Assembly (NCBI RefSeq): GCF_019578655.1
Contig: NC_063262.1
Location: 14,577,582-14,641,581 of the forward strand
Direction: 5' to 3'
Length of the DNA: 64,000 nt
Source of the DNA: Ricinus communis
Taxonomy: Eukaryota > Streptophyta > Magnoliopsida > Malpighiales > Euphorbiaceae
Under the pieces are notes generated by a model, which saw only the letters and a program-made list of their open reading frames with translations, had not been told where the DNA came from and searched no databases. The translations under genes and the position numbers were made by a program. Shown here piece by piece: positions 43,090-54,008 of the stretch; position 1 is the stretch's first letter, and every line of letters starts with the position of its first letter.

Positions 43090-44533
43090 TGATGGGTTGC
43101 TAATCGTGTTAGCTACAATCTAAGGCAGTGTACCTATCGATGCAGTCTAGCACTAAGGGCGAGTATCAAGGTCGTATTCCTCGGGAAAGTGAAAGCCCAG
43201 AGTACTCCTTTGTTCTTTGTTATATTAACCTAAAATGGATAATGAATAATTTCTAAACTAACTATTAACTACAAGCTAAGTTCCGAGGGAGATGCAGGAG
43301 TAATTGATAAATGAAATAATCAAGACAAGAAGACAAACCCAAAGGGAATCTAAACTAGTTGGCAACCGAACAAAAGATAAAGGATCGGTGAGTCTAATTA
43401 TGCTATCCGTGGACGAATTCTTAACCGAATTCGGTTTCTCTCTCTCGATAACCGAATTCCTAAACCTAATAACCTAAAGTTGGAATCTCTTCCTAACGAT
43501 TGATTCTTAAATTAGCATTAAGCTTTAATCCGCCTCTATTAAGCTTTGTTAATTCTTAATCCGGCTAGTTAATTATCCTTATCTTTAAGCGATTATTAAC
43601 CAGTTCTTGTTATTCAAAATTCCAATTGCCAAACAGATTTCTCAATCTCATAAAGCAATCTAAACATCACAATTCACAACGTCTCATGAATAATGCAAAA
43701 CCAACTCAAACAATCCAACAATATAATATCAAGCCAACATAGTAAAGAAATCCCAATGGATCAAATCAGTCTAGCTAAACATGTTCATGTTTAAAACAAT
43801 CTAGAAAATCAATTACAATGAAAGAATAATATGTACACCCTTTTCTCTCGAATTGGATGAACAGCTCCAAATCTGGATCTACACTTTGATTAATCTCCCA
43901 AACTGCCTCTTGAATTGCTTCCACTACGGTTTTGCACTCGGAACCTTGTGATTCAGGGATTCTTAATCCCCGCAACTCTCTCTCGCACTCAATACTGTGC
44001 AGAAACCGAACCAGCCGCCAGGGCTCTATGTCACTCTTTTTCCTCTCTCCTTTTCTAAGAAAAATTCATTTTTCTTATATATTTAACTCAGCACGGCCGT
44101 GTTCAAGGCCGTCTTGACCGGCTGTGGATCTCACTAAGTAGGGTTTCACCACGGCCGTGTTTCTCCCCGTGTTGGTCACCACGGGTCGTGTTTCTACCCC
44201 TATTTGCCACCACGAGCCGTGCTGAAGGCTGTGGTGGCTACGAAAACCGTGCCCAGAGTGCAAATTTCAAGAATCAAAGCCAATGGTTGAGCACGGCCAG
44301 AGTCCAGGTTGTGCTCAATGTATGCATTGCGGGCTCTTGTCCGATATTGATGAATTCTCATCCGTTTCCGCATGTATTGATCTATAATTGCTTAAACACC
44401 GATGACGGTCTTATAAATGTTCCTAAAATGCAAAAGAACACAATACATGGGTGATCTGAGAATAAAAGCACAATAATTGCTAAGAACATACGCAATAATA
44501 TGCAAGCAAATATGTGTAAAACTATGCTCATCA
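43090..44533 (-). repeat. 5' LTR of gag-only Athila-type element
   Basis: 1444 bp. It differs from the 3' LTR mainly by about 31 extra bases at about 43680-43710 and scattered substitutions, several of them in the CACGG/CCGTG cluster (44090-44312). Confidence 0.95.
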
Positions 44534-44538
44534 CAGCT

Positions 44539-44599
44539 CCAACTGCAAAATCAATAGCATCGCACATAAGCTCAAAGGGCAGCTCCCAATCAGGAGAAA
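44539..44599 (-). pseudogene. Athila RT/RNase H junction fragment
   Basis: About 60 bases of the host Athila pol between two insertions. The frame VSPDWELPFELMCDAIDFAV holds the first catalytic Asp of RNase H (MCDA). Flanked by the TSD of the gag-only element (44534-44538) and that of gypsy-2 (44600-44604). Confidence 0.85.
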
Positions 44600-44604
44600 C
44601 CATG

Positions 44605-45528
44605 TGATGCAACCAAAGATGCATCTAAGTCAACTAGCATGGATCCACTAGCCTATGGAGGACCGATGACACGAGCAAGGAGTAAAAGGTTCAAGCAAGC
44701 CTTAAATTCTTACTTGGAGCATGTTTTGAAGATGGCTAATGATGGTGCTTTTAATGAAGATAACAACGCCTTGAAGATAGTGACATTAATTGCTATTAAT
44801 GAAGCTTAAACTTCTGGTCATGGAACAAGGTCAAGGTCAAAGATCAGGGATCAAAGTCAACAGGCTTTCCTAGGGTTTCTAGAAGCATTGGGCCGCACAT
44901 TAGGGTTTCTAGAAGCATTGGGCCGCACCCTAAGCATTGGGCCGCACATTAGGGTTTCTAGAAGCATTGGAGGTCTCACCTAACCCTAGGGCAGCCACCA
45001 CTTATGCTTAGAGAAGGAGGCAGCCGCACATTAGAAGTCTTTTAGGGTTTGATTCTTTATTGCTTATCTCTTAGTCCTTTCTAGGGTTAGAATCATTTCA
45101 AAACTCTATAAATAGAGCTATGTATTTCGGCTAAAGGACATAAGATCAATATACATTTCTGAATGAAGTTTAATTTGAGTTGTTAACTCTTATTCCTTAA
45201 GGTGTTCCTTATTGAATTTCTTGAGATTAAATTAACTTGTTTGATTTAGTTTCACATCTACATGTTTGATCAATCAATTAACTTTTTATTAGTTTCTTGA
45301 GTTGTTTGAACATTCTTCATCTATTTATAACTAAAGGGCTTAGTAGTTCTATTGCTAAGTTTGTTAGTTCCATAATCAATTGCAAACTTTCAAGTTAGAT
45401 CTTGGGGCGACAAATTCGAACTTATTGGTAAGGGTGCTTCCTCTTAAATAGGGAGAGCGTTTATCAGTTTGATTTTCTCACCATTACTTATCTTGGTGTT
45501 TGAACGTATCCGGTTCGAGTTCGTATCA
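44605..45528 (+). repeat. 5' LTR of gypsy-2
   Basis: 924 bp, TGATGCAACC...TTCGTATCA; TATAAATA at 45107-45114; three 30-bp minisatellite units at about 44869-44970. Confidence 0.95.
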
Positions 45529-45530
45529 TT

Positions 45531-45543
45531 TGGTATCAGAGCC
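45531..45543 (+). promoter_or_regulatory. gypsy-2 primer-binding site, tRNA-Met type
   Basis: TGGTATCAGAGCC, two bases after the LTR. The leader 45544-46170 that follows holds A-rich runs and no supported gene. Confidence 0.9.
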
Positions 45544-46170
45544 AAACTTGTTAGTTGGTTCATTTTTTTTCAATTAAAGAGTCTGTCTTCTATTTCATCT
45601 CAATTTCTGTTCGCATCATTATTAAAAAAAAAAAGTATACTATTTTCATTGCTGCCCGCATACCAAGGCAGATTTCCAAAAAAAAAAAAGAAAAAAAAAG
45701 AAAGGGAAGGAACGGAAAACTAACCCTAACCATTTGTGTTGGGTAGTTCTCGAAGAATTGACTCTTGATTGATTCATTCCGCAATTCCTTTTAATTAATT
45801 GGAGCTGTTCTTCATTCTTATAATTCTGATTTGGGTAATTTTGTTTGTTTTCTCTTAAAAAGCTTTTCTTTTGGGTTAATTGAGTCTTGTTCGATTAGTT
45901 GTAAGCTTGTTTTGTTCACACGCTTATAATTCGTTTTATTGATTCACGAGTGTTCTATTGAACTTCAGAATTAATAAACGTTAAGAGGTTGTGAAAAACT
46001 TGTTCTTGTGATTACTAGAACAATTTGATTTAATTTCTATAAGGAATTCAATTATTTGTGAGTGAAACACGTGAGGGAGTGATCTTTTCTTGTTTTTGCC
46101 TTTAACTATAAGAAGCCTCCAGAGTATAACACTTGATCACGTCCTTTTTTCTTAGTCTTTTGGTTTAACC

Positions 46171-47241
46171 ATGTCATCTGAACCATCAATGACTTTGGAA
46201 AATTTAGCTTATACATTGAGAGATGTAGTAGAACATATGAAAAAACAATTTCAAAAACAAGATGACAAATTAACTAGGTTATTGAATGATATGCCTAAAA
46301 CGTCTAAAGGGGATGGTTCTGATAATGACCAAGAAAGTGAGTCTAAAGGGTCTAGACATAATCTCCAACCCAAAATTGACACTAATTTGGGTAGCATTAA
46401 GATGAAAATACCATCTTTTCATGGTAAGAGTGACCCTGAAGTTTATTTGGAGTGGGAAAAGAAGGTTGAAAGGGTTTTTGAATGTCATAACTATAGTGAG
46501 TCTAAAAAGGTTAAACTTGCTGTTGTTGAATTTTGTGATTATGCTGCCATTTGGTGGGATCAATTGGTGAGTGGTCGTAGGCGTCATGGGGAACACGAAG
46601 TTGGTTCATGGGATGAGGTTAAACGCATTATGCGTAAAAGGTTTGTGCCATCGCACTACCAAAGGGATTTGTACAACAAGTTACAAAATCTAGTACAAGG
46701 TAGTAAGAGTGTTGAGGAGTATTGGCAATCTATGGAGATAGCTATGATTAGAGCCAATATAGATGAGGATAGGGAAGCCACAATGGCAAGATTTTTGCAT
46801 GGTTTGAATCGTGATATTGCTAACATAATTGAATTGCAGCATTATGTAGAGATGGAGGATATGTTGCACATGGCCATAAAGGTGGAAAAGCAATTAAAAA
46901 CCAAGAGCAGAAGTGCTGCCCCTAGCTCAAAATGGAGTAATGCATGGAAAGGGAGCAACCAGCCCCCTAACAAGGGTCGTGAGCCCCTAAATTTGATGTT
47001 AACACTAAACCAACAACGCAAAGTGACCTCAAATCAAAGAAAGTGCAATGCTTCAAGTGTTTGGGGTATGGACATATATCCTCCCAATGTCCAAACAAGC
47101 GAACCATGGCAATTCGAGGTGGTGAAGTGGTCTTTGAGAGTGATGAAGAATCCGAACCAGGTGAGGAGGATTACCTATACATGCCTGAGTTGGAAGAATG
47201 TGATGATGTGCAATTGGGTGAGGTTAGTAATGTACTTATAA
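46171..47241 (+). pseudogene. gypsy-2 Gag
   Basis: Starts MSSEPSMTLENL. The core (VYLEWEKKVERVFECHNYSE, YAAIWWDQLVS, QRDLYNKLQNLVQGSKSVEE) is a Retrotrans_gag domain at residues about 85-240. It includes the 44-residue Ser/Asp/Lys-rich segment missing from gypsy-1. After about residue 270 the frame departs from the one holding the zinc knuckle, so the last 85 residues are frameshifted read-through. Gag builds the cytoplasmic particle for reverse transcription. Confidence 0.9.
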
Positions 47242-48911
47242 CTTTTAGAGCTCTTAATTTACAACCTATTGATGATGACGCTCAAAGGGAAAACATATTC
47301 CATACTACATGTAAAGTACAAAACCATGATGCTAATTGTAGTTTAATCATTGATGGGGGTAGTTGTACTAATGTAGCCAGTGCTATGATGGTTGATAAAC
47401 TTAGACTTCTAACTATTAAGCATCCTAAGCCATACACCTTGCAATGGCTTAATGATCAAAGTGGGATTAGAGTTACTAAGCAAGTACGGATTGCATTTAG
47501 TGTAAAGAAGTATAATGATGAGGTATTATGTGATGTTGTTCCCATGCAAGCATGTCATATGTTGCTAGGTAGACGATGGTTATATGATAGATCTGTAATT
47601 CATAATGGTCGAACCAATGCATATTCTCTTGTAATGGATGGAAAACCGTATGTTTTGGCACCATTAAGTCCTAAAGAAGTTTGTGAATTACAAAAAGTTG
47701 TAAAGGACCGAATGGAAGCATATGAGAAAGAAAAAAGAAAGTGTGAGAGTGCATATGAAAAAGAAAAGGTGCACAAGCAAAAGGGGAGTTGTGTGGAAAA
47801 TAATGAGGGGGGAGAGCAACGAGTGGTAAAAGGAGAGTTTAGCGAGGGTTTGCGCAAGAATGTGAGCAAAAGAACGAGTAAGGCGCAAGAAAAAGGGGAG
47901 GCAAGCGAGAAAAAAGTGAGTTTCTTAGTTAGAGAGCGAGACATGAGAAAGGCTTTGAGTGAAAATAGGCAAGTACTTGTACTTATGTACAAGGAGACTT
48001 TATTTAACACTAATAATCTTAACTCTTCTCTTCCTAGTGTGATAGAGCACCAAATTGACTTTGTGCCGGGGTCATCCATTCCAAATAGACCAGCCTATAG
48101 AGTCAATCCGGAGGAGACCAAAGAGCTGCAACGCCAAGTTGAGGAACTACTAAGTAAAGGTTATGTTAGGGAAAGTCTTAGCCCATGTGCTGTTCCTGTT
48201 TTGTTAGTCCCTAAGAAAGATGGGTCTTGGCGTATGTGTATTGATTGTCGTGCAATTAACAAGATTACCATTAAATATCGTCATCCTATTCCTAGGTTAG
48301 ATGATATGTTAGATGAATTGCATGGAAGTGTTATCTTTACTAAAATTGATTTGAGAAGTGGCTATCACCAAATTAGAATGAATATAGGTGATGAGTGGAA
48401 AACAGCATTCAAAACTAAATTTGGTTTGTATGAGTGGTTGGTCATGCCTTTTGGCTTAACTAACGCACCAAGTACTTTTATGAGACTAATGAACCATGTT
48501 TTGCGTGCGTATATTGGTAAATTTGTGGTAGTATACTTTGATGATATTTTGATTTATAGTAAGAGCTTTAGTGAGCATGTTGAACATGTTCGGATGGTGT
48601 TGATGGTTTTGCGTGAGAATTCTTTATATGCTAACCTTGCTAAGTGTGATTTTTGCACAAACAAACTTGTGTTTCTTGGTTTTGTTGTTAGTAAAAATGG
48701 AATTCAGGTCGATGAAGATAAGGTAAAAGCAATTAAGGAGTGGCCAACACCAAAGAATGTTAGTGATGTGAGGAGCTTTCATGGGCTTGCAAGCTTCTAT
48801 AGGAGGTTTGTCAAGGACTTCAGTACCCTTGCCGCACCACTTAACGAGCTTGTAAAGAAGAACGTGAAGTTTCATTGGGAGAACAACAAGAAAACGCATT
48901 TAATATGCTAA
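47043..48911 (+). pseudogene. gypsy-2 zinc knuckle, protease and reverse transcriptase
   Basis: 622 residues. CFKCLGYGHISSQC knuckle at residues 3-16, protease active site IIDGGSCTNVAS near residue 103, Lys/Glu-rich linker about 225-320, RT from about 350 with the [15 protein letters not shown] block, [27 protein letters not shown] and YFDDILIYS. The active site is D-G-G rather than the usual D-S/T-G. A 75-bp segment present in gypsy-1 before IEHQIDFVPG is missing. The frame ends at 48911 through a frameshift that gypsy-1 shares. Confidence 0.9.
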
Positions 48912-48972
48912 AGGACAAACTTACTTCATCTCCTATTCTTTCACTTCCCGGATTTTTCCAAAACTTTTAAAA

Positions 48973-49935
48973 TTGATTGTGATGCTTCCGGGTGTAGGTA
49001 TTGGAGCTGTTTTAATGCAAGATGGGAAGCCAATAGCCTATTTTAGTGAAAAGTTGAATGGAGCTAGCTTGAAATATCCAACTTATGACAAGGAATTGTA
49101 TGCTCTTGTGCGTGCACTCAATGTTTGGCAGCATTATTTGCTACCTAAGGAGTTTGTGATTCACACGGATCATGAAGCATTAAAGCACTTGAAGGGACAG
49201 AACAAGTTGAATAAGCGCCATGCTAAATGGAGTGAATTCATTGAAGCATTTCCCTATGTCATTAAGTACAAGCAAGGTAAAGAAAATGTAGTAGCCGATG
49301 CACTATCTAGAAGGTATGCTTTACTTGCTTCTCTAGAAACAAAATTGCTTGGTTTTGAGTATATCAAAGACTTGTATGTTGATGACCACGATTTTGGTTC
49401 TATTTTTCATGCTTGTGAACATGGTGCTATTGATAAATTTTACAGACATGATGGATTTTTGTTCAAAGAAAAACGTCTATGCATTCCTATGTGTTCTATG
49501 CGTGAATTGCTTGTGAGAGAATCACATGAAGGTGGTTTGATGGGACACTTTGGTGTTCAAAAGACTTTAGATGTTTTGCATGATCATTTCTATTGGCCTA
49601 AAATGAAATCTGATGTGAATAGATTATGTGCTAACTGTATTGTATGCAAGCAAGCTAAGTCTAAATCACAACCTAATGGGTTATACATGCCTTTGCCCAT
49701 ACCTAATTCTCCTTGGATTGACATATCTATGGATTTTGTGCTTGGATTACCTAGGTCTAAACATGGGCATGATAGTATTTTTGTTGTGGTGGATAGGTTT
49801 TCAAAGATGTCACACTTTATTGCATGTAGGAAAACCGATGATGCACAACATGTTGCTGAATTGTTCTTTAGAGAAATTGTACGTTTACATGGTATGCCTA
49901 GAACTATTGTCGTTGATAGGGACACCAAGTTTTGA
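48973..49935 (+). pseudogene. gypsy-2 RNase H and integrase N-terminal half
   Basis: 320 residues: RNase H ([20 protein letters not shown] with the Glu-side block, [21 protein letters not shown]), integrase zinc region ([21 protein letters not shown]) and the first half of the catalytic core ([16 protein letters not shown]). A stop at 49933-49935, immediately after D-T-K-F, cuts the core. The same defect is present in gypsy-1. Confidence 0.9.
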
Positions 49936-50038
49936 GCTATTTTGGAAGACCTTATAGGGTAAACTGGGAACTAAATTACTTTTTTCTACTACATGTCATC
50001 CCCAAACCGATGGTCAAACTGAGGTAGTAAATAGAACT

Positions 50039-50803
50039 TTGTCACAATTACTTAGGACCATGGTTAAACGAAACTTGAGAACATGGGAAAATTGTTTGCC
50101 GCATGTTGAATTTGCATATAATCGTAGTATGCATTCTTCTACTCAATTTTGCCCATTTGAGATTGTTTATGGCTTTATTCCTTTGAGTCCTTTAGATTTG
50201 ATTGCTTTACCTTTGAGTGAACAAGTGAATTTAGATGGTGCAAAGAAGGCTGAATTTGTGTTGAAGTTGCATGAGCAAGTGCGTGCAAATTTGGAAAGAC
50301 GCAATGAACAAATCACCAAACAACGCAATAAGGGCCGCAAAAGGATGGTATTTGAAGTTGGTGATTGGGTTTGGGTGCACTTTAGGAAGGAAAGGTTTCC
50401 CAATCAAAGAAAATCAAAGTTGATGCCACGTGGTGATGGTCCATTTGAAGTAATAGAGCGCATCAACGATAATGCATATAAAGTTGACTTACCTGGTGAG
50501 TATAATGTTAGTGCTACTTTTAATGTTGCTGATTTGTCTCCTTTTGATTTTGATGAAGGCGTTGATTCGAGGTCGAATCCTTTCAAAGAGGGGGGGAATG
50601 ATGCAACCAAAGATGCATCTAAGTCAACTAGCATGGATCCACTAGCCTATGGAGGACCGATGACACGAGCAAGGAGTAAAAGGTTCAAGCAAGCCTTAAA
50701 TTCTTACTTGGAGCATGTTTTGAAGATGGCTAATGATGGTGCTTTTAATGAAGATAACAACGCCTTGAAGATAGTGACATTAATTGCTATTAATGAAGCT
50801 TAA
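50039..50803 (+). pseudogene. gypsy-2 integrase C-terminal half, extending into the LTR
   Basis: 254 residues from within the integrase core: [73 protein letters not shown]. It then crosses D-S-R-S-N-P and the PPT (50585-50598) and continues 68 codons inside the 3' LTR with GPMTRARSKRFKQAL. This pol/LTR overlap with a GPMTR motif fits the CRM lineage, in which the tail is thought to guide insertion to centromeric chromatin. Confidence 0.85.
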
Positions 50804-51522
50804 ACTTCTGGTCATGGAACAAGGTCAAGGTCAAAGATCAGGGATCAAAGTCAACAGGCTTTCCTAGGGTTTCTAGAAGCATTGGGCCGCACATTAGGGT
50901 TTCTAGAAGCATTGGGCCGCACCCTAAGCATTGGGCCGCACATTAGGGTTTCTAGAAGCATTGGAGGTCTCACCTAACCCTAGGGCAGCCACCACTTATG
51001 CTTAGAGAAGGAAGCAGCCGCACATTAGAAGTCTTTTAGGGTTTGATTCTTTATTGCTTATCTCTTAGTCCTTTCTAGGGTTAGAATCATTTCAAAACTC
51101 TATAAATAGAGCTATGTATTTCGGCTAAAGGACATAAGATCAATATACATTTCTGAATGAAGTTTAATTTGAGTTGTTAACTCTTATTCCTTAAGGTGTT
51201 CCTTATTGAATTTCTTGAGATTAAATTAACTTGTTTGATTTAGTTTCACATCTACATGTTTGATCAATCAATTAACTTTTTATTAGTTTCTTGAGTTGTT
51301 TGAACATTCTTCATCTATTTATAACTAAAGGGCTTAGTAGTTCTATTGCTAAGTTTGTTAGTTCCATAATCAATTGCAAACTTTCAAGTTAGATCTTGGG
51401 GCGACAAATTCGAACTTATTGGTAAGGGTGCTTCCTCTTAAATAGGGAGAGCGTTTATCAGTTTGATTTTCTCACCATTACTTATCTTGGTGTTTGAACG
51501 TATCCGGTTCGAGTTCGTATCA
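50599..51522 (+). repeat. 3' LTR of gypsy-2
   Basis: 924 bp, preceded by the PPT AAAGAGGGGGGGAA (50585-50598); TATAAATA at 51101-51108. Almost identical to the 5' LTR. Confidence 0.95.
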
Positions 51523-51527
51523 CCATG

Positions 51528-53179
51528 ATGGAAGCCGTGGTTAGTTTTTCCTTTAATAACTCAAAAGCTCTTAAACAATCATCATCAAATTCAAAAGGTA
51601 TATCTTTTACTAGCAATTGAGTTAAAGGCCTAGCGATCTTAGAAAAGTCCTTAATGAACCTTCTATAAAACCCTGCATGTCCTAAGAAACTTCTAACAGC
51701 CCTAACCGAAGTAAGGGGGGTAGTTTACTTATAACTTCCATTTTAGCTCTATCTACTTCCAACCCTGCATGTGACACTTTATGTCCTAAGACTATACCCT
51801 CTTGGACCATAAAATGACATTTTTCCCAATTCAACACTAGGTTAGCTTCAATACACCTAGCTAACATCCTTTCCAAATTTTTCAAACAATGGGAAAAAGA
51901 GTTACCGAATACAGAGAAGTCATCCATGAAGACCTCCATCGACTCCTCTATCATGTCCTGGAAAATGGCCATCATACACCGCTGAAAGGTCGGATGCGCA
52001 TTACACAAGCCAAACGGCATCCTCCTATAGGCAAATGTGCCATAAGGACAAGTGAATATCGTCTTCTCTTGGTCTTCTGGTGCTATGGGAATCTGAAAAT
52101 AACCAGAAAAACCGTCAAGGAAACAGAAATACTTATGGCCTAAAAGCCTCTCAAGCATTTGATTGATAAAAGGAAGGGGAAAGTGGTCCTTTCGGGTTGC
52201 GTCATTCAAGCATCGGTAGTCTATGCAAACCCGAAAGCCCGTTACCATTCGTGTAGGGATCAGCTCCTCCTTTTCATTTTTCACCACCGTCATGCCCCCT
52301 TTCTTAGGAACCACCTGCACAGGACTCACCCAAGCACTGTCAGAAATAAGGTAAATTAAACCTGCATCAAGAAGTTTAATTACCTCTTTTTAACCACTTC
52401 TTTCATATGAGGGTTCAACCGCCTTTGTGGCTGCACCCCCGGTTTGAACTCATCCTCCATCAAAATCTTATGAAGGCAGTAACTCGGGTTTATTCCTGGT
52501 ATGTCAGCCGTCTTATACGCAAATGCCTTTGCATACCTTCTCAAAATGCACAGCACCATCTCCCTCTCCTCAGGTGTGAGATGAGCGGAAATAATAACCG
52601 GTAAGTGCTTTGCTTCATCTAGGTAGGCATATATTAAGTGCGCTGGCAACTCTTTCAATTCAAGAACGGGCGGCTCCTCCAAAGAAGGCTTCAGCTTCTT
52701 TACTCCTGACCTGTCAAGATCAACAAAACCATCAGTCTTTTCATCATCAACATTAGCAGCTAATAAGTGCTCTAGCTGCTCCAACACTTGTTCATTGGAT
52801 AAATTGTCCTCATTTTCTTGCATTGCCACTTGCAAAGGATCAATGGGACATCACTCTCACCATTCATATCCATGACAACAAAATTCACAGGAAATATAAA
52901 TTTGTTAACTTTAACTAGCACATCTTCTATAATCCCTTTCGGGTACTTCACAGTTCTGTCTGCTAGTTGTATACTCATCCTGGTAGGAGTTAGCTTAGAA
53001 GTGCTTAGTCCTAACTCCTCAAACAATGAACTAGGCATCAAATTGATGCTAGCTCCCAAATCAGCTAATGCTAGCAATTTCAATTTATCTCCAATCAAAC
53101 AAGGTATAGTAAAACTCCCTAGGTCGCGTCGTTTGACTGGAATCTTGCTCTGAAACACTGCTGAGCATTCTGCATTCAA
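51528..53179 (-). pseudogene. Athila protease and reverse transcriptase
   Basis: Protease-side frame from 53179 down to 52772: GSFTIPCLIG, then ALADLGASINLMPSSLFEEL, the Athila-type active site (D-L-G-A). A linker frame (52380-52835) is acidic and ends in the pre-RT region (ADIPGINPSYCLHKI). RT frame 51682-52329: VVPKKGG, FRVCIDYRCLNDATRKDHF, FCFLDGFSGYFQIPIAPEDQ, RRMPFGLCNAHPTFQRCM and the catalytic FMDD. Several stops (near 52381, 51681) break it. Upstream coding (toward gag) is interrupted by EPRV copy B at about 53180. Confidence 0.9.
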
Positions 53180-53192
53180 GGTTCCTTGCTTC

Positions 53193-54008
53193 ATGATGAA
53201 TTCCGAAGATTTTCCACCTTTGGAAAGAAAAGAAAATGAGCAATCAAAGATACCTGCACGTCCTTTTATTGCAAAAGATACAGTACAACCTGCAGGTACC
53301 TTAGCTCCTCTCTCAGCTGCAGAAGAAGTCTTAAATTGGCAAACCAATAATGCTGTTGCTCAGAACCAGTATCTGAAGAAGATTGATAATAGACTTTCAC
53401 AAGTCTATGAAAAAACAAGTTCTATTGAAGCTCATGTTACTTCTTTCAGACAAGAAGCCTTGCAACTACATACAAAGCTTTCATCCAGGCTGTCTAAACT
53501 TGAGCAAGAAATGCAACAGATACTAGCATCTCAGCCTACATCACCTCTATTCTTGCAAAAGGATAGAGAAATCTTAAGGCTGAAGGAGCAGCTTAGAGAA
53601 ATAGAGAGAGATCTTTATCCTACAAAACATCCTGTCTCCTCTCCACTCAATTTTCCTATTTCTACACCTCATCCTTTTATGTCTTCGGTTATACCCTTCA
53701 AACAATATGCCACAGTTTCAGATCTGGTGCCCAGAGCATCCAAGCCAGCAAAAAGGGTATCTTCTAAAACTTCATCTTCTTTCTCCCAACCTACAAAAGA
53801 CAAAGGACCTTCAAAGCCTACAAAAGACAAAGGACCTTCAAAGCCACAGTTTGCCATTCAGCATACAACTCCTTCTTCAACTGCCTCATCAGAGTCGTAT
53901 GTTTCAGATTCAGATCTGTCACAGTTCGAACTTCAACGGTCTAGTTCTTACTCTTCTGACCAAGAAACTAGATCCTCTCAGATCTACAAATTTGAATCCC
54001 AGTTGTAG
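53193..54008 (+). pseudogene. EPRV copy B N-terminal region (coiled-coil part)
   Basis: 271 residues, the same segment as 15407-16200 in copy A but in one frame here: an FPPLERKENEQ start, a helical stretch with LSSRLSKLEQEMQQIL (about residues 88-105), and a Ser/Thr/Pro-rich tail with two PTKDKGPSK repeats. Ends at a stop at 54006-54008, just before the coat region. No named domain. Confidence 0.75.

Larger units (their letters stand above)
38427..44533 (-). mobile_element. Gag-only Athila-type element, TSD CAGCT
   Basis: 6107 bp with LTRs of 1409 and 1444 bp, a tRNA-Asp PBS, one gag-like ORF and a PPT but no RT, RNase H or integrase. TSDs CAGCT lie at 38422-38426 and 44534-44538. The insertion lies in the RT-RNase H region of the host Athila element, whose frame continues on both sides. 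It is a non-autonomous element that would use Athila proteins in trans. LTR similarity is high, so insertion is relatively recent. Confidence 0.95.
44605..51522 (+). mobile_element. gypsy-2: Ty3/gypsy (CRM-like) element, TSD CCATG
   Basis: 6918 bp with 924-bp LTRs, tRNA-Met PBS, gag, protease, RT, RNase H, integrase and PPT in the standard order. TSDs CCATG lie at 44600-44604 and 51523-51527. The two LTRs are almost identical (I noticed about one difference), so insertion is recent. It lies between RT and RNase H of the host Athila element. Defects: a gag frameshift near 46980, a 75-bp deletion before RT, the frameshift before RNase H and the stop in integrase. Same family as gypsy-1. Confidence 0.95.

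Noticed and set aside
46279..46596. Minus-strand frames opposite gypsy-2 gag and RT (also 47600-48079, 48624-48899, 49590-49928) and their mirror images in gypsy-1
   Set aside because: They are the antisense of strongly conserved coding regions and have no start context or domain of their own.
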